Source: Agrobacterium tumefaciens (lineage in GTDB: Bacteria; Pseudomonadota; Alphaproteobacteria; Rhizobiales; Rhizobiaceae). Taken from it: DNA of 64,000 bases. A model generated the notes under the pieces. The model saw only the letters and a program-made list of their open reading frames with translations, made no database searches and was not told the origin of the DNA. The stretch is taken from assembly GCA_025560025.1 (NCBI GenBank), contig CP048485.1, forward strand, positions 372,001 through 436,000, given 5' to 3'. Positions 1 to 8,344 of the stretch are shown piece by piece (the first letter of the stretch is position 1; each line of letters begins with the position of its first letter). The translations under genes and the position numbers were made by a program.

Positions 1-115
1 TGCTTTTGCCGGTGATGGCGCAGACGACATGCGAGCCGGTCTGCACGATCCGGAAATCACCGTCGAGATATTCGATGACGGCGAGGCGGTTGCCGCCTCC
101 CTCAAATCTGTTCAT
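1..115 (-). CDS. DUF2093 domain protein, N-terminal part (cut by window edge)
   Basis: The reverse strand opens with an ATG at 115 and stays open to the window edge, giving 38 residues beginning MNRFEGGGNRLAVIEYLDG. This glycine-rich start followed by a short beta-rich segment matches my memory of the small DUF2093 proteins found in rhizobia, which are about 70 residues long and have no known function. It lies directly downstream of mutL on the same strand, separated by about 150 bp, so it may be co-transcribed with mutL or have its own promoter in that gap. The C-terminal half lies outside the window. Confidence 0.6.
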   Translation of the reverse strand, partial: MNRFEGGGNRLAVIEYLDGDFRIVQTGSHVVCAITGKS

Positions 116-266
116 CCGTTTTCGTCTCCTGCTCTGTCCTGTCAGGGCACCCAGTCCGAAACGGCGTAGCGTTTTCCTGAACAATGCGGATGCTCCAGTT
201 CCCTAAATTTATATCGCCAGGCGCGGGCCAAGGCCAGCCCTACCGGCCTGCCGCCGGGACGAGGCG

Positions 267-2087
267 TCAGCTACGGCCGAAGAGCCGTTCTATATCGGAA
301 AGTTTCAGTTCGATATAGGTCGGGCGACCGTGGTTGCACTGGCCGGAGCCCGGCGTGTTTTCCATCTGCCGCAGAAGCGCATTCATCTCCTCCGGCCGCA
401 TGCGCCGGCCGGAGCGCACGGAACCGTGGCAGGCCATGGTGGCGGCAACATATTCCAGCTTGTTGGCAAGCGTGGAGGCAGCGTCCCATTCGGCAATTTC
501 GTCGGCAAGCTGGCGCACCAGCCCCTGTACATTAACTTCGCCCAGCATGGCGGGCGTTTCCCGCACGGCGACCGCGCCCGGCCCGAAACGCTCGATGACG
601 AGGCCCAGCGCATCGAAACCGGCGGCATGATCCATCAGCCGGTCGCAATCCTCTTCCGGCAGGTCGATGATCTCAGGAATAAGCAGCACCTGCGACGGCG
701 GACGCCGGGAATGCAGCGCATTGCGCATTTCCTCGAATACCAGCCGCTCATGCGCGGCATGCTGATCGACGATGACGAGGCCGTTTTCCGTCTGCGCGAT
801 GATGTAGTTCTCATGCAGCTGCGCCCGTGCCGCACCCAGCGGATAAAGCACCGGTTCTGGCGAGGGGCTTGCGGCTGTGTCGTAAGTCTCCCGCGGCTCG
901 GCCCGCGCCGTCGGCATGGTGATGTCGGAAAAGCGCGACTGCACTGCCTCCGAAAATTGCGTTCCGCTGGAAACAGCAAGCGGCCGGGAAGGAGAAGTCG
1001 CGGCGGACCATGTCGCGGACGGAGAAGGCCGGAGATTGGACGGGCTGTAACCCGGACGGAAGGCGCTCATCATCTGGCTCGCACCCGTCGTCGCCGCCCT
1101 GTCGCCGTCGCGCGTCAGCGCCTGCCGGATCGCGCCGACGATCAGCCCGCGAATGAGGCCCGGATCGCGAAAACGCACGTCGGATTTTGCCGGATGCACA
1201 TTCACATCCACAAAGGCGGGGTCGAGCGTGATGGACAGCACCGCGACCGGATATCGCCCATGCGGCACGGTTTCGGCATAGGCGCCGCGAATGGCGGATA
1301 AAAGCAGCTTGTCCTGCACCGGGCGGCCATTGACGAAGACATATTGATGCGCCGAGTTGCCGCGATTGAAGGTCGGCACACCGGCAAAACCGGTCAGCGT
1401 CACATCCTCGCGCCCGGCATCGATCTCGATGGCATTATCCTTGAACTCGGCACCGAGGATTTGCGCCATGCGGGCGAGATGATCGTCACCGGTCGAGGGA
1501 ATTTCGAGCGTGGAACGATCGGTGCCCGATAGCACGAAGCGAATATGCGGAAAGGCGATCGCCATGCGCTTGACGACCTCGGTGATGGCGGCCGCCTCGG
1601 CGCGTTCCGTCTTCAGGAACTTCAGCCGCGCAGGCGTGGCGAAGAACAGGTCGCGCACCTCGACGATGGTGCCGGCATTCGAGGCGGCGGGCCGCACGTC
1701 CGAAACCTTGCCGCCGGTAACGGAAATCACCGAACCCTGTTCCGCGCCCTGTTGGCGGCTGGTAATCGTCAGCTTGGCGACCGAGCCGATGGAGGGCAGC
1801 GCCTCGCCGCGAAACCCGAGCGTGCGGATATCGTCCAGCGTATCGGAAATTTTCGAGGTGCAGTGACGCCGGACCGCAAGTTCCAGATCGGTGGGCGACA
1901 TGCCGGAGCCATTGTCGGTGATCCGCACCAGCCCCTTGCCGCCGCCCGCTGTGGCGATCTCGATCCGCGTCGCGCCGGCGTCGATGGCGTTTTCCACCAG
2001 TTCCTTCGTGGCGCTGGAGGGTCTTTCGATGACCTCGCCGGCGGCGATCTGGTTGATGAGGGTTTCTGAAAGCTGCTTGATGGCCAT
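267..2087 (-). CDS. mutL: DNA mismatch repair protein MutL (endonuclease type)
   Basis: MutL couples mismatch recognition by MutS to strand incision. The N-terminal GHKL ATPase is clear from [14 protein letters not shown] and GFRGEAL. The C-terminal domain carries [12 protein letters not shown], which fits the DQHA(X)2E(X)4E metal-binding nuclease motif, together with an ACHGSVR segment and a terminal CNHGRP motif. This is therefore the nicking type expected in bacteria that lack MutH. I take the start at [13 protein letters not shown] (606 residues, the usual length). The frame stays open to 2153, and an alternative ATG at 2096 adds only three residues. A variable Pro/Ser-rich linker lies between the two domains. 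Upstream is a divergent promoter region shared with the PAS/receiver gene. Confidence 0.96.
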   Translation of the reverse strand: MAIKQLSETLINQIAAGEVIERPSSATKELVENAIDAGATRIEIATAGGGKGLVRITDNGSGMSPTDLELAVRRHCTSKISDTLDDIRTLGFRGEALPSIGSVAKLTITSRQQGAEQGSVISVTGGKVSDVRPAASNAGTIVEVRDLFFATPARLKFLKTERAEAAAITEVVKRMAIAFPHIRFVLSGTDRSTLEIPSTGDDHLARMAQILGAEFKDNAIEIDAGREDVTLTGFAGVPTFNRGNSAHQYVFVNGRPVQDKLLLSAIRGAYAETVPHGRYPVAVLSITLDPAFVDVNVHPAKSDVRFRDPGLIRGLIVGAIRQALTRDGDRAATTGASQMMSAFRPGYSPSNLRPSPSATWSAATSPSRPLAVSSGTQFSEAVQSRFSDITMPTARAEPRETYDTAASPSPEPVLYPLGAARAQLHENYIIAQTENGLVIVDQHAAHERLVFEEMRNALHSRRPPSQVLLIPEIIDLPEEDCDRLMDHAAGFDALGLVIERFGPGAVAVRETPAMLGEVNVQGLVRQLADEIAEWDAASTLANKLEYVAATMACHGSVRSGRRMRPEEMNALLRQMENTPGSGQCNHGRPTYIELKLSDIERLFGRS

Positions 2088-2239
2088 GATCGTCATTTTC
2101 GCGGATTCGCTGCGGCTTCGAAAGCAAAAAACCGGCGTCGCGGACATTTGCACATGTTTTGCGGTCTTTCGGGCATTTGATCATTTCGCTCAACATGGCG
2201 TTAAGCGTTAATCCGCCTTTAATCGACCCTGGTTATGGT

Positions 2240-2345
2240 GTGGCGGCTTGAAATGATCGCAGGAACGAGGCCCCCCTGGCCGGGTGGTGTGTGACGTCGA
2301 CTATGGGTGAACGTCATCTTCTCCTCAAGACTGCTTCAAGTGGCG
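2240..2345 (+). other. Possible structured RNA leader between mutL and the PAS/receiver gene
   Basis: The region between the divergent mutL (start 2087) and the PAS/receiver gene (start 2454) holds no convincing ORF. Three sets of complementary segments nest: CTTGAA 2247-2252 with TTCAAG 2335-2340, GAGG 2267-2270 with CCTC 2323-2326, and TGACGT 2292-2297 with ACGTCA 2311-2316. A small GGCC/GGCC hairpin at 2270-2282 would compete with the middle stem. The pattern would suit a long imperfect hairpin such as a small RNA or a 5' leader, but I recognise no known family and the stems are short. Confidence 0.25.
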
Positions 2346-2453
2346 AACCCTGATGTCTCTTTTTCGGAATTTATCGTTTCATCCCGGCATCCGCTTTGGA
2401 CGATTCCAATAGAAACATAAGCCTGACCCTTTAAAACAGGCGGGAGTTTGCAG

Positions 2454-4115
2454 TTGAGTGATTTGGCGTCCTCTGGCGCGGGCGTTCATACGGTGATGCT
2501 TGATGCCCTTTGCGACGCGCTTGGCGCGGCGATAGTCGTTTACGACCGTAACGATCACATTATTTTCGCAAGCCGGAAACTTTTGAGTTTTTTCCCGCTC
2601 CAGGAGGGCGTTGTCGGACCGGGCGCGCGGCTGCGCGACTATCTGAGCGCGCTCTACGATTGTTATCTTCTGGAGGCGGAAAGCCTGGCCGCCAACGCCC
2701 GCCAGCTCGGGCGGGAGGAATGGATCGGCGAGCGGCTGGCGCTGCACTGGAAAGAGCGCTCGGAAAAGACCGAGCGGCTGAAGGGGGAACGCTTCCTGCG
2801 TTTCGTCATGAACCGCCTGCCTTCCGGTCTCGGCATCAGTGTTGTTGCCGATATTTCCGAACAGAAGAAAAGAGAAGAACAGTGGCGCATCGACCTCGAA
2901 CGCGTCCAGCTGATCGAGGATATTCTCGATAATCTGCCATTTCCGGTCTTCGTCAAGGATCGGAACATGGCCTATGCGGCAATCAACAAATCCGCCTGCG
3001 CCATGGTCGAGACCAGTGCCGAAGCTATTCTCGGCCGAACCGTTTTCGATCTCCATTCGCGTGAGGTTGCGGGGCGGATCGATATCGCCGATCGCATGGT
3101 GCTGGACAGCGGCACACCGAGCGTCATTCCCGAAAGGGTGAGACGCCTGAATGGCGAAGAAGTCCTGACGATTACCCGCAAGCAGCGTGTGGGCAGGCCC
3201 GGCCGATATTTTCTGGTGACGACGATGGAGGATGTCACCGCGCTCGCCACCATCGACGCAAACGGCATGCCCGTCATTCCGTCGCTCGAGCACGTTGCCT
3301 TCGTTTCCTCCACCTATGGCAAAGAGGATGAGCGCGATGCCAGAAGCGGCCTGCTGAAGAGCAAGGCGGTGCTGGTCGTATCTGAAAACGGGCGTTTCGG
3401 CGAAGCCGCCGGTCGCCTGCTGGCCGCGGGCGGCATGGATTTCGCCGTCGTGACGGGCGAAGAAGAACAGCGCAGTTTCATCGATGTCGCCGCCTCGGTC
3501 GGCGTCACCATCGATGTTGTCGTGGTGGACGCGCAGATGAGCGTCGCCTGTCTCGATATCGCCGAAGCCCACGGACTGCCCGTCGTCACCATCGAGGAAG
3601 ACGAGATAGGCGCGTCGCTGCTGCATTATCTTGCCGTTGGCCTCAGTTCTTCTCCCAGGGAAAAATCCTCTGAGGAGGACTGGGAGATCATGACCGAAGA
3701 CCTGCCCAAAATGCTCAAGACCGGCGGCGTCTGCGAGATACTTCTCGTTGAGGACAACAGGGTCAACCAGATCGTCTTTTCGCAGATACTCGAGGGCCTT
3801 GGACTATCCTACCGGCTCGCCACCTCCGGCGAAGAAGCCTTGCGTCTTTTTGCCGAACAGGCGCCATCCGCCGTTCTGCTCGATACGACGCTTGCCGATA
3901 TCGACGGTTTTGAGGTTGCCCGCCGCATGCGCGGCCTTGCCGGCGACAATCGCATTCCCATTGTCGGCGTCATAACGCACGCTTTCGAAGGCGATCTCGA
4001 CAAGTGCCTGGCTTCGGGCATGGAAGACATGCTGCTGAAACCCGTCAGTCCCGATATGGTCGAGGCCGCTTTCCTGCGCCTTTTCAGCAAGGATGACCTG
4101 CGGCTTCAAGCCTGA
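2454..4115 (+). CDS. PAS-PAS-receiver signalling protein without a histidine kinase domain
   Basis: The 553-residue protein has an N-terminal PAS-like segment (about 5-125), a second PAS (about 145-260, with ILDNLPFPVFVKDRN), a degenerate receiver-like region (about 300-400, starting KAVLVVSENGRFGEAAGRLL) and a complete C-terminal receiver (about 420-550). In the last domain EILLVEDNRVNQ supplies the acidic pocket, Asp477 the phosphoacceptor, Thr508 and Lys529 the switch and conserved lysine. There is no HisKA or ATPase domain, so it must receive phosphate from another kinase. The start is a TTG at 2454, seven bases after GGGAG; another TTG at 2448 is too close to that site. It is followed by a GGDEF-EAL gene on the same strand, which suggests a role in c-di-GMP control. 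Confidence 0.8.
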   Translation: MSDLASSGAGVHTVMLDALCDALGAAIVVYDRNDHIIFASRKLLSFFPLQEGVVGPGARLRDYLSALYDCYLLEAESLAANARQLGREEWIGERLALHWKERSEKTERLKGERFLRFVMNRLPSGLGISVVADISEQKKREEQWRIDLERVQLIEDILDNLPFPVFVKDRNMAYAAINKSACAMVETSAEAILGRTVFDLHSREVAGRIDIADRMVLDSGTPSVIPERVRRLNGEEVLTITRKQRVGRPGRYFLVTTMEDVTALATIDANGMPVIPSLEHVAFVSSTYGKEDERDARSGLLKSKAVLVVSENGRFGEAAGRLLAAGGMDFAVVTGEEEQRSFIDVAASVGVTIDVVVVDAQMSVACLDIAEAHGLPVVTIEEDEIGASLLHYLAVGLSSSPREKSSEEDWEIMTEDLPKMLKTGGVCEILLVEDNRVNQIVFSQILEGLGLSYRLATSGEEALRLFAEQAPSAVLLDTTLADIDGFEVARRMRGLAGDNRIPIVGVITHAFEGDLDKCLASGMEDMLLKPVSPDMVEAAFLRLFSKDDLRLQA

Positions 4116-4254
4116 AATTCCGCCGCCACGGCGAGAGACAGGCGGAAATTGACCGCTCTCAGGCTCATTTTGATCGAAGCTTTGGGCTCCCGGAAAACGC
4201 TGCCCGCATTTTTCGGTTCGCGGCTCTATGGCTTTTTTAATACTTGCCCTGCAT

Positions 4255-4270
4255 TGTGAGCGCAATCACA
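4255..4270. promoter_or_regulatory. CRP/FNR-family type binding site
   Basis: The sequence TGTGAGCGCAATCACA matches TGTGA-N6-TCACA exactly, the classical CRP half-site arrangement. It lies 22 bp before the ATG at 4292 of the GGDEF-EAL gene, in the 176-bp gap after the PAS/receiver gene. A site this close to the start codon would more naturally repress than activate. Which regulator binds is unknown; rhizobia carry many CRP/FNR-type proteins with differing preferences. Confidence 0.45.
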
Positions 4271-4291
4271 CAGGATTCACGAGATGCAGGA

Positions 4292-5644
4292 ATGAAACGG
4301 CCAGAGCCGCAAGCGTTGCAGGTCAGCCAGAACGAGCTGCAAGCGATGGCTTACAGCGATCCTTTGACGGGGCTCGGCAACCGCTACCGTCTGCGAGACA
4401 AGATTCGCATGCTTGCGAGCGAACGCTCCAGCGATCCCGCACCCTTCACGGTCGGCATCGCGAATATAGACGGCTTCAAACCCATCAACGATCTTTTCGG
4501 CGTGCAGGCGGGCGACGAGATTCTGTGCCAGGTGGCGCATCGCCTGAAGGCCTGCATTCCCGATGGCGCGGTCGTGACGCGCCATGACGGCGATGAATTC
4601 GCTTTCGTGCTGCCGCTGGTCTTCGAGCGCACCGGCGCCGAGCGTGTCGGCAACATGATCAAGGACGTGCTGTCCGCTCCTTACGATCTCGGCGATCGCA
4701 ACGTCCGGCTTTCCTCTTCCTTCGGTTTTGCCATCTACCCTTTTGCCGGCGATGATTTCGAGGATCTGTTGAAAAGCGCCGAGACGGCGCTTTACCGGTC
4801 CAAACGGCGCGGCCGCGGCCAGATAACGGTCTATTCGCGCGAGATAGCGCAGGAGATGAAGCGCGCCACCCAGTTGGAACAGGCTCTGCGAAACGCCATC
4901 ATCACCGACGCGATCGATGTGCATTTCCAGCCCATCGTCAGGCTGGAAGAGGCGAAAGTCATCGGTTTCGAGGCGCTTGCCCGCTGGAACGACCCTGATC
5001 TCGGCTTCGTATCGCCCGCCGTTTTTGTGCCGCTGGCTGAAGAAAGAGGTTTTATCGACGCCCTTTCGGAAGCCCTGCTCAGGAAGGCGGCGGAAGCAGC
5101 CCTGTTCTGGCCGCGCGAGCTTTTCCTGTCCTTCAACCTGTCCTCCGCGCAGTTGATGGATCCTGGCACGGCGGACAATATTCTCTCTATCCTGTCGCGT
5201 GTCGGTCTCGACCCACATCGGCTGGAGCTTGAAATCACCGAAACGGCTGTCATGACCTCCGCCGATACCGCGCAGCGCATCATCAGCGAATTGCAGAGTG
5301 CGGGTGTTCGCATCTCCCTCGACGATTTCGGCACCGGCCAGTCGAGCCTCGGCCGCCTGCGCGACTTCACCTTCGACAAGGTCAAGATCGACCGCGCCTT
5401 CGTTTCCCGCATCAGCAGCGATCGCCCTTCGGAACACATCATCAAGGCCATCGTCGCCATGTGCGAAGGTCTCGATCTCGAAGTGGTGGCCGAGGGTATA
5501 GAGGAGCGTGCGGAAGAGGAAAAGCTGCGCGCGCTCGGCTGCGCCATGGGCCAGGGCTATTTTTACGGCCGCCCCGCCGATGCCGCCGCCACCCAGCGTT
5601 ACCTGCACGAGAATTATCGCGAGATTCTCTCGGATATTTCCTGA
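4292..5644 (+). CDS. GGDEF-EAL protein, probable c-di-GMP phosphodiesterase
   Basis: This 450-residue cytoplasmic protein has a GGDEF domain (about 20-180) followed by an EAL domain (about 195-440). The GGDEF signature reads HDGDEF at residues 98-103, so the first glycine is replaced by Asp and cyclase activity is doubtful; the domain may instead bind GTP. The EAL domain keeps its catalytic set: FEALARW (EAL at 227-229), FNLSS, ELEITETAV, LDDFGTG, KVKIDRAF, VAEGIE and GQGYFYGRP. A net phosphodiesterase is the best reading. I choose the ATG at 4292; the frame is open back to a TTG at 4244, but that would put the CRP-like palindrome inside the gene. No sensor domain precedes the GGDEF, so input may come from the upstream PAS/receiver protein. 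Confidence 0.88.
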   Translation: MKRPEPQALQVSQNELQAMAYSDPLTGLGNRYRLRDKIRMLASERSSDPAPFTVGIANIDGFKPINDLFGVQAGDEILCQVAHRLKACIPDGAVVTRHDGDEFAFVLPLVFERTGAERVGNMIKDVLSAPYDLGDRNVRLSSSFGFAIYPFAGDDFEDLLKSAETALYRSKRRGRGQITVYSREIAQEMKRATQLEQALRNAIITDAIDVHFQPIVRLEEAKVIGFEALARWNDPDLGFVSPAVFVPLAEERGFIDALSEALLRKAAEAALFWPRELFLSFNLSSAQLMDPGTADNILSILSRVGLDPHRLELEITETAVMTSADTAQRIISELQSAGVRISLDDFGTGQSSLGRLRDFTFDKVKIDRAFVSRISSDRPSEHIIKAIVAMCEGLDLEVVAEGIEERAEEEKLRALGCAMGQGYFYGRPADAAATQRYLHENYREILSDIS

Positions 5645-5693
5645 GAAACGAAATGGCCGTTAAGAGGCGGCGGTGGTGCTTCCCCACAGCCCT

Positions 5694-5804
5694 CATTCTT
5701 GTGCTTGTCACAGGAATCCAGCCGACACGCGTCTGCGTGGCGAGGAGAGTCTTTCCAGCCCAAGGACTTGGGCTGGCTAGATTCCTGTGACAAGCACAGG
5801 AATG
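5694..5804. repeat. Palindromic intergenic repeat, family 1 copy A
   Basis: Near-perfect 30-nt inverted arms (5694-5723 and 5775-5804, built on ATTCCTGTGACAAGCACA) flank a core reading ...ACGCGTCTGCG...GCCCAAGGACTTGGGCTGG. Two further copies with the same core occur at 16856-16971 and 48319-48433. This copy lies between the convergent ends of the GGDEF-EAL gene and the lactonase gene, where it could act as a bidirectional terminator. It resembles the mosaic palindromic elements described in rhizobia. Confidence 0.85.
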
Positions 5805-5829
5805 ACGTGAGGGCGGTTCTTGCCGCGCA

Positions 5830-6717
5830 TCACAACCGGTAGAGCGGCTCAAACCGGCCCTTGACGTCAATCCCGAGCTCGAATGTCTTTCCATGCTGCG
5901 GATTGGCGGCGATGGCGTCGTCGCCGAGATTTTCGCGGGCGGAAGTCACAAGGATACGCGACGCATCGGGCCCGATGAAGGCCGGGCAGGTGGTCTGCCC
6001 CGCCGGTACCAGATAGCGTTCGATATGATTGCCGTTGGCATCGTAACGATCAACCGCACCCATGCCCCAGCGGGCGTTCCAGATATGCCCATCCGCATCG
6101 CAGACCGAGCCGTCTATGCCGCCGTCGATACCGGCGGAATCGACCAGCACTTCGGCCTTGCCCGAGGGAAGACCCGTCTCGGCATCCAGAGGCACCCGCA
6201 TCAGCTTGTTGACCTTGGTGTCGACGTAATATCCGGTCGCGCCATCGGGGGAAAAGCAGATCGAATTCGGAATGCTGATCTCGGCAAACAGCGTCGTCAC
6301 CGTGCCTTTGGCAACGTGGTAGATGCTGCCGGCACCGGTTTCCGCTTTCCTGCCCATTGTGCCGATCCAGAGCGCGCCGGAGGGATGCATGCGCCCGTCA
6401 TTGGACCGATTGCCGGGCAGGTCATTTTCCAGTTCCGCATGCAGTGTCAGAACGCCTGTCGCCGTGTCGCGCAGGAAAAGGCCGTCATCGGAGGCGATCA
6501 ATTGTTTGCTGTCGCTGATCTTGGCCAGCGCACTGCCCATGAAGGGCAGGGCGTGCACGGTTTTGCGGCCGGAAGCGAGATGCAGTTCATGCAGCTCCCG
6601 CTCGACAATATTGAACCACCAGGCGGTGCCGGTCGCGGCGTCAAAGGTCGGGCCTTCGCCAAGCGTCATCGGCGTATCATCAAGAACATGTCCGACAAAG
6701 GGGAAAACGGTTGCCAA
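5830..6717 (-). CDS. SMP-30/gluconolactonase-family lactonase
   Basis: This 295-residue beta-propeller protein has the SMP-30 landmarks: LGEGPTFD with the metal-binding Glu near the N-terminus, GNRSNDGRMHPSGALWIGTM (Asn and Asp ligands), PNSICFSPDG and IDGGIDGSVCDADGHIWNARWG. The family hydrolyses sugar lactones. With the neighbouring dehydrogenase, kinase and aldolase it would open galactonolactone to galactonate. The start is a TTG at 6717 preceded by GGAGG, which lies inside the last codons of dgoA; the gap between the dgoA stop and this TTG is only four bases, so translation is probably coupled. The frame is open upstream to 6768 without a ribosome site. The exact lactone is an inference from context. 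Confidence 0.85.
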   Translation of the reverse strand: MATVFPFVGHVLDDTPMTLGEGPTFDAATGTAWWFNIVERELHELHLASGRKTVHALPFMGSALAKISDSKQLIASDDGLFLRDTATGVLTLHAELENDLPGNRSNDGRMHPSGALWIGTMGRKAETGAGSIYHVAKGTVTTLFAEISIPNSICFSPDGATGYYVDTKVNKLMRVPLDAETGLPSGKAEVLVDSAGIDGGIDGSVCDADGHIWNARWGMGAVDRYDANGNHIERYLVPAGQTTCPAFIGPDASRILVTSARENLGDDAIAANPQHGKTFELGIDVKGRFEPLYRL

Positions 6718-6721
6718 GCTC

Positions 6722-7351
6722 TTATCCTCCGATTGCGGCGTCATAGGCAGAAAGCGTGACGGTGGCACGTTCCCGAACCTCCGCCGCCGTCATGCCGGGC
6801 TTGTAGAGACTGGTTCCAAGCCCGAAAGCAAGGATGCCGGCCTTGGTATATTCGCTGAAATTCTTGTCCGACACGCCACCGACGGCGGCAATGACCAGAT
6901 CCTTCGGCAGGATTGTCCTGATCGCATTGATGCCGGCGGGGCCGATGATGCTGGCGGGGAAGAATTTCAGCCCCGTCGCCCCGGCCTTTGCCGCAACCAG
7001 CGCCTCGGTGGGCGTCAGAACGCCCGGCATCGTCACCATGCCCTTGACGCGCGCGGCGACAATTACGTCCGCATCGGCATTGGGGCTGACCATCAGCTTG
7101 CCGCCGGCCGCATCAAGCGATTCCACGTCTTCCACACTCAGCACGGTGCCTGCGCCGATCAGGCAATCGGCGGGCGCCATCTTCGCGGCGATCTCGATCG
7201 AGCGGAACGGATCTGGCGAGTTGAGCGGGATTTCGATGGCGCGGAAGCCGGTCTCGATCAGCGCGCCGACGACGCCTTCGGTTTCCTCGGGTTTCAGACC
7301 GCGCAGAATGGCGATCAGCGGATATTTTATGGAAGGGAAGGGGATACGCAT
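6722..7351 (-). CDS. dgoA: 2-dehydro-3-deoxy-6-phosphogalactonate aldolase
   Basis: This 209-residue class I aldolase of the KDPG/KDPGal family cleaves 2-keto-3-deoxy-6-phosphogalactonate to pyruvate and glyceraldehyde 3-phosphate. Glu40 in AIEIPLNSP and the Schiff-base Lys129 in GLKFFPAS are in place, with IGAGTVLS and VGGVS supplying the phosphate-binding loops. The LNSP motif after the catalytic Glu, rather than the TLRT of KDPG aldolases, and the adjacent dgoK favour the galactonate substrate. It is the third gene of the minus-strand operon, 78 bp after dgoK. Confidence 0.92.
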   Translation of the reverse strand: MRIPFPSIKYPLIAILRGLKPEETEGVVGALIETGFRAIEIPLNSPDPFRSIEIAAKMAPADCLIGAGTVLSVEDVESLDAAGGKLMVSPNADADVIVAARVKGMVTMPGVLTPTEALVAAKAGATGLKFFPASIIGPAGINAIRTILPKDLVIAAVGGVSDKNFSEYTKAGILAFGLGTSLYKPGMTAAEVRERATVTLSAYDAAIGG

Positions 7352-7429
7352 GGTGTTTCTTTCGTCCTGAAGCGGAATGGCGACAAGTGCGAGCGGTTTT
7401 CGCGAGAAATTCCGCTCACACTATATGAT

Positions 7430-8344
7430 TTAGGGCCAGATGGCATTTGCAGCGGCCAGCAATCCGCGCCGCACGGCCTCGTCTGCATCGATGACCGTAT
7501 ATTGAATGTCCAGGGCCGCGAATGCACCCTCGTAAAGCGCGCCAAGTGCGCCGGAGCCGATCAGCACCACCGGCGTATCCCGGCTTGCGGTGGAATGCGC
7601 GCCGGCAATTTCCAGCCCGATCATGATGCCGGAAAGCTTGGCCTTGGCATCGGTTGCGCCAAGACCATGCAGCAATTGCCCGGAGCGCAGGGTGAACAGG
7701 CGGTTGGTCGCCAGCTGCGGATTGGCGTAGATGTCGCGCACGGCCGCCTTGAAGGTCTCGTGTTCGCCATTAAAGGCTTCGGCCTCGGCCACCGCATGGG
7801 AAAGGATTGTCTGCTTGGAGATGACCTCGAAGAGTTCGCCGGTCATGAACGTGGCAAAGCCGGTAACGTCGCCGCCCTTGACCGTCACCCATTTGGAATG
7901 CGTGCCGGGCATGCAGACCAGCTTTTCGCCGGCGTCAGCGGAAGCAAGTGCGCCGAGCAGCTGTGTTTCCTCGCCGCGCATCACATCAGGCGCGTTTTTA
8001 TCCCGCTGCGCCAGCCCCGGCAGAATACGAACATCCCGCGCCTGACCCGGCACGCGGACCGCCCCTTCGAGAACTGCAGAAAGCGATGCCGGCACGTCGA
8101 TATAGCCAGCCTCTACCCAGCCCTGCCTCGCACCCGCCATGCCGCAGACGAGAACCGGCAGGTTTTCCGGTGCGCCGATGGCGTCGAGATGCGATTGCAG
8201 CACATCGGCAAAGCCGGTGCGCATGGCTGTCGTCATGCCTTCCGCACTTCTGCGCTCATTCAGCACCGCGCCCGACCGGCTGAGCAGCCACAGCCGGAAA
8301 CTGGTCGTGCCCCAGTCGACGGCGATAAAAGCGGGTTCAGACAT
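7430..8344 (-). CDS. dgoK: 2-dehydro-3-deoxygalactonokinase
   Basis: DgoK phosphorylates 2-keto-3-deoxygalactonate on C6 before the aldolase step. The 304-residue product opens with an ASKHA-type phosphate loop (FIAVDWGTTSFRLWL) and keeps VCGMAGARQGW, CMPGTHSKWV and VVLIGSGALGALY, typical of the DgoK family. The chosen ATG at 8344 overlaps the upstream dehydrogenase stop codon as TAATG, implying translational coupling. The frame is open another 39 codons upstream into the dehydrogenase gene, which I treat as spurious. Confidence 0.93.
   Translation of the reverse strand: MSEPAFIAVDWGTTSFRLWLLSRSGAVLNERRSAEGMTTAMRTGFADVLQSHLDAIGAPENLPVLVCGMAGARQGWVEAGYIDVPASLSAVLEGAVRVPGQARDVRILPGLAQRDKNAPDVMRGEETQLLGALASADAGEKLVCMPGTHSKWVTVKGGDVTGFATFMTGELFEVISKQTILSHAVAEAEAFNGEHETFKAAVRDIYANPQLATNRLFTLRSGQLLHGLGATDAKAKLSGIMIGLEIAGAHSTASRDTPVVLIGSGALGALYEGAFAALDIQYTVIDADEAVRRGLLAAANAIWP

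Noticed and set aside
330..1301. 323-codon frame antisense to mutL
   Set aside because: It is a shadow of the well-supported mutL reading frame and its translation has no recognisable protein character.
2379..3626. 415-codon frame antisense to the PAS/receiver gene
   Set aside because: Shadow of a gene with an intact receiver domain.
4277..5608. 443-codon frame antisense to the GGDEF-EAL gene
   Set aside because: The opposite strand encodes a protein with complete EAL motifs; the antisense product is unstructured Gly/Ala/Arg/Asp repeats.
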